Assembly (NCBI RefSeq): GCF_003002825.1
Contig: NZ_PVTE01000033.1
Span: 1-53,942, forward strand
Reading direction: 5' to 3'
From: Spirosoma oryzae
GTDB taxonomy: Bacteria > Bacteroidota > Bacteroidia > Cytophagales > Spirosomataceae
DNA: 53,942 nucleotides
How positions within the stretch are numbered: position 1 is the stretch's first letter; the number at the start of each line of letters is the position of its first letter. A model generated the notes under the pieces. The model ran no database searches, had not been told where the DNA came from, and worked only from the letters and a program-made list of their open reading frames with translations. Shown here one piece after another: positions 1-6,989 of the stretch. The translations under genes and the position numbers were made by a program.

Positions 1-90
1 CGCTGGGAGAAGAAGGTCGCCAATTATAAAGCCTTGCTATTTCTGGCCTGTGCCCACATCGTTTGGAAACGCTCAATCATTTTCGGATAG
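1..90 (+). CDS. C-terminal end of an IS5-like transposase (partial)
   Basis: Frame 1 is open from the first base of the window to a TAG at 88-90 and gives 29 residues containing RWEKKVANY and a hydrophobic LLFLACAHIVWKR end. This is the usual ending of IS5-family DDE transposases, where the last segment reads roughly WEKK-x-NY-x-AL-x-x-LA. The catalytic part lies outside the window, so neither completeness nor activity can be judged. Its last 18 bases overlap the end of mnmH on the opposite strand. The insertion sequence therefore seems to stop at, or to have supplied, the 3' end of that gene. The family call rests on a short tail only. Confidence 0.55.
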   Translation, partial: RWEKKVANYKALLFLACAHIVWKRSIIFG

Positions 91-1116
91 GCTCTTATTG
101 GCCCAATCGATAAGCTGATGGGCTGTCTGCGCCGGATCATCGACGGCAATGTCTATCTGACTGACCGTGACCGGATCGCGCTGTGACAGCCCGTGCAGAT
201 ACGCTTTGTCATAGTAGCTAAGTGTCAGATCGGCAACGGTTGCATAGTCGTGCTGGGCAAGGGCATGGAGGGCTTCCTGCGTGGCTTTGCCGCCCAGCCG
301 ACGTCGGATGCGTTCGGTTGCTTCAACGAGTAGAGTATGGTCTATCCCCGTGTATTCCTGCACAAGCCGCTGAATTCGTACGGACTTCGGTACATCGACA
401 AAGGCGACCGGTGCTGCCCGCATCTGTTGCCACAAGGACATTGGTATAAAGCAGGAGCCGACATTACGACTTTCGTCTTCCAGCCAGATACGCCGGTTTG
501 GGTCTAGTTGTCGCCAATCCTGATAAAGCAGGTTTTCAAACTGCTCGTTCTTAGGCTGCGCTTTCTGGCCAATAGCGCCATACGAGGAGCCTTTGTGGTG
601 GGCCAGTCCTTCCAGGTCGATAATCTGTTCCCCCTGCCGGGCTAGTTCGTGCAGGACGTCCGTCTTTCCGCTGCCCGTTTTTCCACCCAGAATGATAAGC
701 TGCCGGGGTTGCGCGAAAGCTTCCAGGACCGCGTTGCGATACGCCTTGTAGCCACCCACCAGAGTCGACACGGTCAGGCCGGCCGTGTCGAGTAGCCAGG
801 CGAAGGAGCCACTACGCATCCCGCCCCGCCAGCAATGCACGAGTACTTCTTTCTGCTGGGGATTCAGTCGGCGCGACTGCTTGACAAAGTCGGCCAGCTT
901 GGGACCAACAAACCCCAGTCCTAACAGCACCGCCGAGTCTTTTCCTGCCTGCTTGTACTTCGTGCCGACCAATGCGCGTTCGTCGTTATCGAACAACGGA
1001 ATGCTGACCGCCCCCGGAATGTGCGCATGCTCGTACTCGCCCGGCGACCGTACGTCGATGACGGGTAAGGTCCGGGCTTTTGCCAGGAAATCGTCGATGC
1101 TGAGTTTTTTGACCAT
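73..1116 (-). CDS. mnmH: tRNA 2-selenouridine synthase MnmH/SelU (rhodanese plus P-loop)
   Basis: The 347-residue protein has two parts: an N-terminal rhodanese domain (about residues 5-130), with catalytic Cys95 in HCWRGGMRSG, and a P-loop domain beginning with the Walker A motif GGKTGSGKT at residues 144-152. This is the architecture of SelU/MnmH, which geranylates 2-thiouridine at the tRNA wobble position and replaces sulfur with selenium using selenophosphate from SelD. Length is close to the E. coli enzyme. It follows pdxJ directly (TGATG overlap at 1114-1118), so the two are probably co-transcribed. The C-terminus overlaps the incoming transposase tail by 18 bases, so the last few residues may not be native. 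No selD is visible in this window. Confidence 0.93.
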   Translation of the reverse strand: MVKKLSIDDFLAKARTLPVIDVRSPGEYEHAHIPGAVSIPLFDNDERALVGTKYKQAGKDSAVLLGLGFVGPKLADFVKQSRRLNPQQKEVLVHCWRGGMRSGSFAWLLDTAGLTVSTLVGGYKAYRNAVLEAFAQPRQLIILGGKTGSGKTDVLHELARQGEQIIDLEGLAHHKGSSYGAIGQKAQPKNEQFENLLYQDWRQLDPNRRIWLEDESRNVGSCFIPMSLWQQMRAAPVAFVDVPKSVRIQRLVQEYTGIDHTLLVEATERIRRRLGGKATQEALHALAQHDYATVADLTLSYYDKAYLHGLSQRDPVTVSQIDIAVDDPAQTAHQLIDWANKSLSEND

Positions 1117-1829
1117 CAGGCGAGTTCGCGGAGGTACATCTGAATGGTGTTTTCGAGACCGTAATACAAGGCGTCGCTGATGAGCGCGTGCCCAATCGAT
1201 ACTTCGTCAAGGTTCGGAACGCGTTCGTTGAAGAAGCGCAGGTTGTCGAGGCTCAGGTCGTGCCCGGCGTTCAGGCCAAGGCCCAACTCGTGTGCCCGCT
1301 GAGCCGCCCGAACGAAGGGTGCTACGGCTGCTTCTCGATCTGTAGCGAAAGCGGCAGCATACGGCTCGGTATACAACTCGATTCGATCGGTACCCACAGC
1401 TTTCGCGCCGTCGACCATCTTCTCATCGGCATCGACAAAGATCGACACGCGAATGCCATCTGCTTTGAACGTGTCGACCAGCCTGCGCAGGTGATCGGCA
1501 TGGCGAACAGTATCCCAGCCGGCGTTGGAGGTAATGGCGTCGGGTGCGTCGGGGACAAGCGTCACCTGAGCTGGTTTCACCCGTTTGACGAGTTCGATAA
1601 ACCGGTCGTCGGGATTACCTTCAATGTTAAACTCCGTCGTCACGACCGGGCTGAGGTCAAGCACGTCCTGGTAGCGAATGTGCCGCTCATCGGGGCGGGG
1701 GTGAACCGTGATTCCCTGCGCTCCGAAGCGTTCGCAGTCCAGTGCTACGCGCACAAGATCCGGGTTATTACCACCGCGAGCGTTCCGAATCGTGGCTATC
1801 TTATTGATATTAACGGATAAACGAGTCAT
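1116..1829 (-). CDS. pdxJ: pyridoxine 5'-phosphate synthase PdxJ
   Basis: The 237-residue TIM-barrel enzyme condenses 1-deoxy-D-xylulose 5-phosphate with 3-amino-2-oxopropyl phosphate in the last step of DXP-dependent vitamin B6 synthesis. Visible family motifs are the start SVNINKIATIRNARGG, then HPRPDERHI (phosphate and catalytic region) and LNAGHDLSLDNL near the C-terminus. I chose the ATG at 1829 because family members begin with RLSVNINKIA. The frame is open further upstream to 1943, but that extension translates the intergenic repeat region and has no family similarity. Its stop overlaps the start of mnmH by one base. Confidence 0.95.
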   Translation of the reverse strand: MTRLSVNINKIATIRNARGGNNPDLVRVALDCERFGAQGITVHPRPDERHIRYQDVLDLSPVVTTEFNIEGNPDDRFIELVKRVKPAQVTLVPDAPDAITSNAGWDTVRHADHLRRLVDTFKADGIRVSIFVDADEKMVDGAKAVGTDRIELYTEPYAAAFATDREAAVAPFVRAAQRAHELGLGLNAGHDLSLDNLRFFNERVPNLDEVSIGHALISDALYYGLENTIQMYLRELA

Positions 1830-1840
1830 CGACCAGTAAA

Positions 1841-1990
1841 GAGCGAAAGAGTGAATGAGCGAAAGAGCGTTCGTAAGACCGAAAGGCCCTACCAGTTTCG
1901 TAACTTTGCGGAAATAATGAAGGTTCAGATTGAAGACGGGCATTTGTACCGAATCGGTAATCGCTCATTCATTCAATCACTCATTCGCTC
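1841..1990. repeat. imperfect 29-base inverted repeat between pdxJ and yqeY
   Basis: Arms 1841-1869 and 1962-1990 are reverse complements at 24 of 29 positions. They are built from GAGCGAA, GAGTGA and TGAATGA words. The 92-base centre contains the promoter-like TAACTTTG at 1901-1908. The right arm ends nine bases before the yqeY start and the left arm lies 11 bases upstream of pdxJ. It therefore fills the divergent intergenic space and belongs to the same family as the repeats at 2455, 3077 and 10393. Confidence 0.8.
1901..1908 (+). promoter_or_regulatory. TAnnTTTG-type -7 element (TAACTTTG) upstream of yqeY
   Basis: It matches the -7 consensus TAnnTTTG used by the primary sigma factor in Bacteroidota and lies 92 bases before the yqeY ATG. 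No convincing -33 TTG was found at the expected distance, so the call is tentative. Confidence 0.35.
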
Positions 1991-1999
1991 ATTAAATTT

Positions 2000-2449
2000 A
2001 TGTCTCTTAAGCAACAAATCGACGCCGATATCAAGCAGGCTATGCTGGCCAAGAATCAGGAAAAACTGCGGGCACTACGGGCCGTAAAATCCATGATTCT
2101 GCTCGAAGAAACCAAAGAGGGTCAAACCGGCGACCTCAAACCCGAGGACGAAACCCGCATTCTGACCAAAGCCGTAAAGCAGCGGAAAGACTCGGCCGAT
2201 ATTTACCGGCAGCAGAACCGCCCGGACCTGCTGAGCGTGGAAGAAGCGGAGATCGCTGTTATTGAGCAATACCTGCCCAACCAGCTGTCGGAAGAAGAAT
2301 TGAACGCCAAACTACAGGCGATCATCACCCGCGTCGGTGCGTCGGCTCCGTCGGACATGGGTAAGGTGATGGGCGCTGCTACAAAAGAACTGGCAGGACA
2401 GGCCGATGGCAAGGCGATTTCAGCCGCCGTTAAAGCCCTCTTACAGTAA
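2000..2449 (+). CDS. yqeY: GatB/YqeY domain-containing protein
   Basis: This is a 149-residue, Lys/Glu-rich helical protein. It begins with MSLKQQIDADIKQAMLAKN and has the YqeY hallmarks LRAVKSMI, IEQYLPNQLSEEEL and, near the end, MGKVMGAATKEL followed by DGKAISAAVK. YqeY is the free-standing version of the tRNA-binding tail domain of GatB, the amidotransferase that makes Gln-tRNA and Asn-tRNA. Its own role is not firmly established, and a tRNA-related function is inferred from the domain. Length is typical. It is followed by a long inverted repeat and then by the CvpA-family gene. Confidence 0.93.
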   Translation: MSLKQQIDADIKQAMLAKNQEKLRALRAVKSMILLEETKEGQTGDLKPEDETRILTKAVKQRKDSADIYRQQNRPDLLSVEEAEIAVIEQYLPNQLSEEELNAKLQAIITRVGASAPSDMGKVMGAATKELAGQADGKAISAAVKALLQ

Positions 2450-2454
2450 TTGAA

Positions 2455-2527
2455 TGGTTGAATGATGGAGTGATTGAATGGTTGAGCTGACACAACCCAA
2501 CCATTCAATCACTCCATCATTCAACCA
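2455..2527. repeat. perfect 30-base inverted repeat between yqeY and the CvpA gene
   Basis: Bases 2455-2484 and 2498-2527 are exact reverse complements over 30 bases, separated by a 13-base loop (2485-2497). The arms consist of overlapping TGAATGG, TTGAATGATGG and GTGATTG words. The repetitive text begins directly after the yqeY stop (2447-2449) and continues as CATTCAATCA to 2544, right up to the next start codon. RNA from either strand would fold into a very stable hairpin. There is no following T-run, so it is not a classical terminator. Confidence 0.93.
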
Positions 2528-2544
2528 CTCTATCATTCAATCAT

Positions 2545-3075
2545 TTGACAACGCTCGATCTCTTAATGGCAATTCCCCTGGCTTGGGGGGTATTCAACGG
2601 CTACCGGAAAGGGTTGCTGGTTGAGGTCGTAGCGGTTGTTGCGTTTATCGTGGCCATGATTGTCGGGTTCAAATTCCTGGCATTTGGTATCGAACTGCTC
2701 AGCCCGTACATCAGTCGTGAACTGGCCCGGCGACTGCTGCCGTGGCTGGGCTTCTCCGTTATCTTTTTCCCAACCGTTTACATGGTCAATCAGATGGGCT
2801 TTGCGCTGCGTCGGTCGATCAAGTTTTCGATACTGGGTACGTTCGACAGCGTGGCCGGTGCCGCCGTGGGATTATTTACGTGGCTGTTTGGAATTAGTGT
2901 GATTCTGTGGCTGTTAAGCTACATGAACGTCAAATTGCCCGCGCGTCAGTCCGACGGTGCGCTACTCTACCCGTACGTCCGGCCGATTGCTCCGCTTGTC
3001 ATGGACCGGGCCGCCGTATGGGTGCCGAAGGGCCTCGAAACCGGCAAAAAATGGCGTGAAGACACGAAATTTTAA
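2545..3075 (+). CDS. CvpA family inner-membrane protein
   Basis: The 176-residue protein has about four hydrophobic segments and the CvpA-type opening TLDLLMAIPLAWGVFNGYRKG. The family was named for colicin V production in E. coli, and CvpA homologues are widespread inner-membrane proteins whose molecular role is not settled. I use the TTG at 2545 because the family conserves the LDLLLxIPL segment preceding the G(F/Y)RKG motif. Starting at the next ATG (2566) would remove it. No Shine-Dalgarno sequence is present, and the TTG is embedded in the tail of the upstream repeat. Hydrophilic positive residues cluster at the C-terminus. Confidence 0.8.
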   Translation: MTTLDLLMAIPLAWGVFNGYRKGLLVEVVAVVAFIVAMIVGFKFLAFGIELLSPYISRELARRLLPWLGFSVIFFPTVYMVNQMGFALRRSIKFSILGTFDSVAGAAVGLFTWLFGISVILWLLSYMNVKLPARQSDGALLYPYVRPIAPLVMDRAAVWVPKGLETGKKWREDTKF

Positions 3076-3076
3076 C

Positions 3077-3149
3077 TGGATGAATGACCGAGTGATAGCA
3101 TGGCTGGGCAGGCTAACATTCGCTCAATCACTCATTCACAATTCACCCA
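3077..3149. repeat. weaker inverted repeat between the CvpA gene and rlmN
   Basis: Bases 3077-3096 pair with 3127-3149 at 17 of 20 positions, allowing a three-base gap. The vocabulary (GATGAATGA, GAGTGAT; CAATCACTCATTCA) is the same as in the neighbouring repeats. The left arm starts one base after the CvpA-gene stop, and the repetitive text runs on to the rlmN ATG at 3157. Confidence 0.55.
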
Positions 3150-3156
3150 TTGACCA

Positions 3157-4227
3157 ATGAAGCAGGATATTCGCAAACTGACCGTACCACAACTGACCGA
3201 CTGGCTGAAACAGCAGGGTGAACAGGGGTTCCGAGCAAAACAGATTCATGAGTGGCTCTGGAAAAAATCGGCACAGTCGTTCGAGCAGATGACGAACCTG
3301 TCGGTGTCGACGCGTAACCTGCTGAATGAACAGTTCGAAATTCGGCCCTTGGCGGTGCATCAGGAGCAGCGCAGCAATGACGGTACGATCAAGTCGTCGT
3401 TCCGGCTCTATGATGGCAATCTGGTTGAGGGGGTGCTTATCCCGGCGCTGCGGCATGACGACCAGGATCGCATGACAGCCTGCGTATCGAGTCAGGTGGG
3501 CTGCTCACTGACTTGCAAGTTCTGCGCTACGGGGTATATGGACCGTAAGCGCAACCTCGATGCCGCTGAAATCTACGATCAGGTAGTCGCTATCGACCGG
3601 CAGGCTAAACAGCATTATGATGTGCCCCTGTCGAACATCGTATATATGGGCATGGGCGAACCGCTGCTGAACTATAAAAATGTACTGGAGTCGGTCGACC
3701 GAATTACCTCGCCGACGGGCCTGGGTATGTCGCCGAAGCGTATCACGGTGTCGACGGCGGGTATTGCCAAGATGATTCGGCAACTGGGCGACGATCAGGT
3801 GAAATTCAATCTGGCGCTGTCGCTGCACGCAGCCAACGATCAGAAGCGTGATACGATCATGCCCATTAACGAAAGCAACACGCTGGAAGCATTAGGTGAT
3901 GCGCTGACTTATTTCTACCAGAAAACGGGTACCCGCATTACGTTTGAATACATCCTGTTTTACAACTTCAACGATACGTTGCAGGATGCACAGGAGTTGT
4001 GGCGGTTTACGAAGCGCGTGCCGGCAAAGGTGAATATCATCGAGTACAACCCCATCGCTGAAGCGAATTTCAAAAACACCGACCCACAAACGCTCGACAA
4101 GTTTGCCGGTTTTCTGGATAGCAAGGGTGTTATCGTGAACGTACGCCGGAGCCGTGGCAAAGATATCGATGCCGCCTGTGGGCAATTGGCCGGGAAAGAG
4201 AAAGACAAACAGAAACTGGTAATCTGA
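3157..4227 (+). CDS. rlmN: dual-specificity 23S rRNA/tRNA adenine-C2 methyltransferase RlmN
   Basis: The 356-residue radical SAM enzyme methylates C2 of A2503 in 23S rRNA and A37 in some tRNAs, through a methyl-cysteine intermediate. The [4Fe-4S] ligands are Cys116, Cys120 and Cys123 (CSLTCKFC), followed by ATGYMDRKRNL and the MGMGEPLLNY motif. The C-terminal Cys341 in DIDAACGQL corresponds to the cysteine that is methylated in the family. Residues 1-90 form the usual N-terminal helix-hairpin domain. All catalytic residues are present and the length is normal. It is probably co-transcribed with yqeY and the CvpA gene unless the intervening hairpins stop transcription. Confidence 0.96.
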   Translation: MKQDIRKLTVPQLTDWLKQQGEQGFRAKQIHEWLWKKSAQSFEQMTNLSVSTRNLLNEQFEIRPLAVHQEQRSNDGTIKSSFRLYDGNLVEGVLIPALRHDDQDRMTACVSSQVGCSLTCKFCATGYMDRKRNLDAAEIYDQVVAIDRQAKQHYDVPLSNIVYMGMGEPLLNYKNVLESVDRITSPTGLGMSPKRITVSTAGIAKMIRQLGDDQVKFNLALSLHAANDQKRDTIMPINESNTLEALGDALTYFYQKTGTRITFEYILFYNFNDTLQDAQELWRFTKRVPAKVNIIEYNPIAEANFKNTDPQTLDKFAGFLDSKGVIVNVRRSRGKDIDAACGQLAGKEKDKQKLVI

Positions 4228-4244
4228 ACAGTTTAGTAAACTGT
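4228..4244. repeat. short palindrome directly after rlmN
   Basis: ACAGTTT and AAACTGT flank a three-base centre, starting just after the rlmN stop codon. There is no T-run, so terminator function is doubtful. Confidence 0.4.
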
Positions 4245-4314
4245 AAGTACAAGAGCCGTAACACATTGCGTCAGTACTTAACATTACCGTAATATCGCTC
4301 TGCTTCGTTTGCCG

Positions 4315-4355
4315 TACTTTTGCGGCATCTAGGGCCGACTGCTTTTTCGTCGGCC
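4315..4355 (+). promoter_or_regulatory. promoter -7 element and leader hairpin of the phosphate permease gene
   Basis: TACTTTTG at 4315-4322 fits the Bacteroidota -7 consensus TAnnTTTG and is followed by C, as in several other promoters of this window. Ten bases downstream, GGCCGAC (4333-4339) and GTCGGCC (4349-4355) form a seven-base-pair stem with a T-rich loop in what would be the 5' leader, 24 bases before the start codon. No clear -33 TTG was found. Confidence 0.4.
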
Positions 4356-4379
4356 TGATTCACGAAGCTCACCCACCCA

Positions 4380-5807
4380 ATGTTTGGATTAGAAACGGAC
4401 GTTTTTATCCTCCTCTCCATCAGTCTTTTTGCCGCCTGCGCGTTTGAGTTTGTCAACGGTTTTCACGACACGGCCAACGCGGTAGCTACTGTCATCTACA
4501 CAAACTCGCTAAAACCAACCGTAGCCGTCGTCTGGTCGGGGATCTGCAACTTCGCTGGTGTATTGCTTGGCGGTATTGGCGTTGCCATGGGTATCGTCAA
4601 TCTGTTGCCCGTCGAACTACTGGTCGACCAGAATATCTACCACAGTGTGGCGATGGTCATGGCTTTGCTGTTAAGCTCGATTATCTGGAATGTCGGCACC
4701 TGGTATTTTGGCCTGCCCAGCTCCAGCTCGCACACGCTGATCGGTTCGATTCTGGGCGTAGGACTGGCCTTCTCGACCATGCCCGAGAACAAGGAGGGCG
4801 TATCGGCCGTCAACTGGGACAAAGCCATCGAAACGGGGCAGGCTCTGCTACTATCGCCCCTGCTGGGTTTCAGCCTGGTTATCGTGCTGATGTTTATGAT
4901 CCGTAAGGTCGTCCCCGACGAGACAAAAGATCAACTCTTCAAAGAGCCAAAGAAGAACACCGCCCCACCGTCCTGGATACGGGGTATCCTGATTGCGACC
5001 TGTTCGCTGGTTAGCTTCTTCCACGGCAGCAACGACGGTCAGAAAGGCGTAGGACTGATTATGTTGATCCTGATCGGTATCGTTCCGCTACAGTTCGCCG
5101 TCAACCCCAATATCGACCCGAAACTGCTACAGTCGAATATTGCGGGTATCGAGCAGACGATTGCTACACTGGACCCCAGTCAATTATCCGTTGTCAATCA
5201 GGAGCGGCTGGTGCAGACGAAAAAGGAGCTTGTTGATTTGAAGGCTATCGCTGCCGCCGGTATGACCCCCAACGCGCAGGTGCCAAAAACGAACCGGCTG
5301 AACGTTCGGCGCGATCTGCTGCTGATCAACAACAATATGAACAAGATTGCGGAGGACGAAGGGGCCAACCTGAGTGCCAACCAAATCAAGGTTCTGAAAG
5401 ATAATCTCGGCGAACAGAAAGGAATTCGTCGCTTCACGGACTATGCTCCGCTGTGGGTAATTTTCATGGTGGCGCTGTCGCTGGGACTGGGTACCATGAT
5501 CGGCTGGCGCCGGATCGTGGTAACCGTCGGTGAAAAGATCGGCAAGCAGCACCTGACCTATGCGCAGGGTGCATCGGCTGAGCTGGTTGCCGCGCTGATG
5601 ATTGCCATCTCGTCGTGGCGGCATCTGCCGGTGAGTACTACCCACATTCTGTCGTCGGGTATTGCCGGTAGTATGGTAGCTAATAAAGGGGTTAAAAACC
5701 TACAGTTCGGCACTGTCCGCAACATCGCCCTCGCCTGGGTACTGACGCTTCCCGTCTCCATCCTGCTTTCGTTCACGCTCTACACCGTGTTCCGCTGGCT
5801 CATTTAA
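4380..5807 (+). CDS. inorganic phosphate transporter, PiT family
   Basis: The 475-residue multi-pass permease has the two PiT signature repeats: NGFHDTANAVATVI near residues 25-40 and FFHGSNDGQKGVGLI near residues 215-230. PiT proteins carry metal-phosphate across the inner membrane by cation symport. Both repeats keep their Asn-Asp core. Between them lies a soluble, Lys/Gln/Asn-rich insertion of about 110 residues (about 240-350) that looks helical. Compact bacterial PiT proteins lack such a domain. The gene has its own promoter candidate and leader hairpin. Its stop codon overlaps the left arm of the next inverted repeat. Phosphate is the likely substrate, but sulfate cannot be excluded from sequence alone. 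Confidence 0.9.
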   Translation: MFGLETDVFILLSISLFAACAFEFVNGFHDTANAVATVIYTNSLKPTVAVVWSGICNFAGVLLGGIGVAMGIVNLLPVELLVDQNIYHSVAMVMALLLSSIIWNVGTWYFGLPSSSSHTLIGSILGVGLAFSTMPENKEGVSAVNWDKAIETGQALLLSPLLGFSLVIVLMFMIRKVVPDETKDQLFKEPKKNTAPPSWIRGILIATCSLVSFFHGSNDGQKGVGLIMLILIGIVPLQFAVNPNIDPKLLQSNIAGIEQTIATLDPSQLSVVNQERLVQTKKELVDLKAIAAAGMTPNAQVPKTNRLNVRRDLLLINNNMNKIAEDEGANLSANQIKVLKDNLGEQKGIRRFTDYAPLWVIFMVALSLGLGTMIGWRRIVVTVGEKIGKQHLTYAQGASAELVAALMIAISSWRHLPVSTTHILSSGIAGSMVANKGVKNLQFGTVRNIALAWVLTLPVSILLSFTLYTVFRWLI

Positions 5808-5890
5808 GTTTACAGTTTTCGATAGTCGGTTTACGGTTCTTGCAAGTCTCGGATTTCACACCGTAAACCGACCACCGAAAATAGTGAACC
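5807..5890. repeat. imperfect 31-base inverted repeat between convergent genes
   Basis: Arms 5807-5837 and 5860-5890 are reverse complements at 25 of 31 positions, with the inner block TCGGTTTACGGT matching exactly. The repeat starts in the stop codon of the phosphate permease gene and ends two bases before the end of the acyltransferase gene on the other strand. It could serve as a two-way transcription barrier. Confidence 0.8.
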
Positions 5891-5892
5891 GT

Positions 5893-6696
5893 TCACTTTA
5901 CCCACTCCGGCGCGTCCTGCTCGATGGCGTGGCGAACCTTGGCGACAATATCGTCGACCGTGTCGTCAGGACTGATCTGCAAGGGGGCTTTGAATCGGAC
6001 TGTCAGCAGCGTATTGCGCTTTTTGAAACGTAGCCCTTTCTTATCGAAGGCACGGCGGAAGCCGTTTATCACTACAGGAATCACAATAGGGTCGAGGTTC
6101 TTGACCAGATGGCCGGTCCCTTTCCGGACCGGTGCGTACGATTTGGTGGTACCCTGCGGAAAACTGACCACCCAGCCGTGGGCGAGCGCCTGAGCAATCT
6201 TGTCGGTTGCCGACGTGTCGACTTCCCGTTTTACATCCCGCCCATCAGCCCGCCACGATCGTTCGATGGTCAGCGCACCCGCCTGCGACAGAATACGCGG
6301 TAATAACCCCTTGTTCATCGTTTCGGCCGCAGCTACATAGTACTGCCGGGCACGCGGCCCCAGTAGGTACATGGGCGGCAGCAGCGTATTCTTGAACCCC
6401 CACTTTACGGCGCAGAAAATCTGGAAGAACGCAATGACGTCAGCAAAGTACGTCTGATGGTTCGACAGAAAGAGTACGTTGTTAACTGGCAGATTTTCCA
6501 GATGCTCGGTTCCCTCGATTTGAATCCGGTTAACGATGGTGTAGCGACTGTAGGTAAGCCAGCCGACGATACCGATAATCATCCGGCGCAGCAACAGCGA
6601 GTTGCCAAACGGATCGCATTCAAACAAACCAAGTACGTCCAGCGGCATCAGGAAGCTGGGTAGGTAACTGAATTTCGTCGGTTTGATGTAGTTCAT
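5893..6696 (-). CDS. PlsC-like lysophospholipid acyltransferase
   Basis: The 267-residue protein probably transfers an acyl chain to lysophosphatidate or a related glycerolipid at the inner membrane. Motif I reads SNHQTYFAD, which places the aspartate five residues after the histidine spacer (H-x5-D) instead of the usual H-x4-D. Motif III reads FPQGTT where FPEGTR is standard, and a KGTGHL block follows. The variant motifs suggest a distinct subfamily, so the exact substrate is uncertain. I chose the ATG at 6696. The frame continues to 6807, but a TATCTTTA promoter-like sequence on the minus strand lies between the two starts and the extension has no recognisable similarity. Confidence 0.85.
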   Translation of the reverse strand: MNYIKPTKFSYLPSFLMPLDVLGLFECDPFGNSLLLRRMIIGIVGWLTYSRYTIVNRIQIEGTEHLENLPVNNVLFLSNHQTYFADVIAFFQIFCAVKWGFKNTLLPPMYLLGPRARQYYVAAAETMNKGLLPRILSQAGALTIERSWRADGRDVKREVDTSATDKIAQALAHGWVVSFPQGTTKSYAPVRKGTGHLVKNLDPIVIPVVINGFRRAFDKKGLRFKKRNTLLTVRFKAPLQISPDDTVDDIVAKVRHAIEQDAPEWVK

Positions 6697-6989
6697 AGAC
6701 CGGTTTGCGTCGAAGTCTAGTAGTAAAGATAAAAAGTTGGGTAATGTTTTCGGGAAAGCAACAAGAGCCCAACCCGCAAATAAACAGATTGCCACAGCAG
6801 TATGCAACCGATCGTTGCCGGCCGTGCGACAAATGAATCTGTGGTGAAATACTCGGAAAAATATTTTCGAGGCTCCATTAATCTTTCCGGAAATACCGCT
6901 GTCAAACCGGCAGATTCAACAAAATGGCAACGCCTATTACGACACTCTACACATTCAGTTTCCATTCACTACACTCTTTAGTAAACATC

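Noticed and set aside
1188..1820. 210-codon open frame on the plus strand
   Set aside because: It lies antisense to pdxJ, has no recognisable motif and results from the codon bias of the real gene.
1830..1943. N-terminal extension of PdxJ
   Set aside because: The extra 38 residues translate the intergenic repeat and PdxJ proteins start at RLSVNINKIA.
2455..2527. intrinsic transcription terminator
   Set aside because: Stem is very long and AT/GC mixed, and no T-run follows; it fits the junction-repeat class better.
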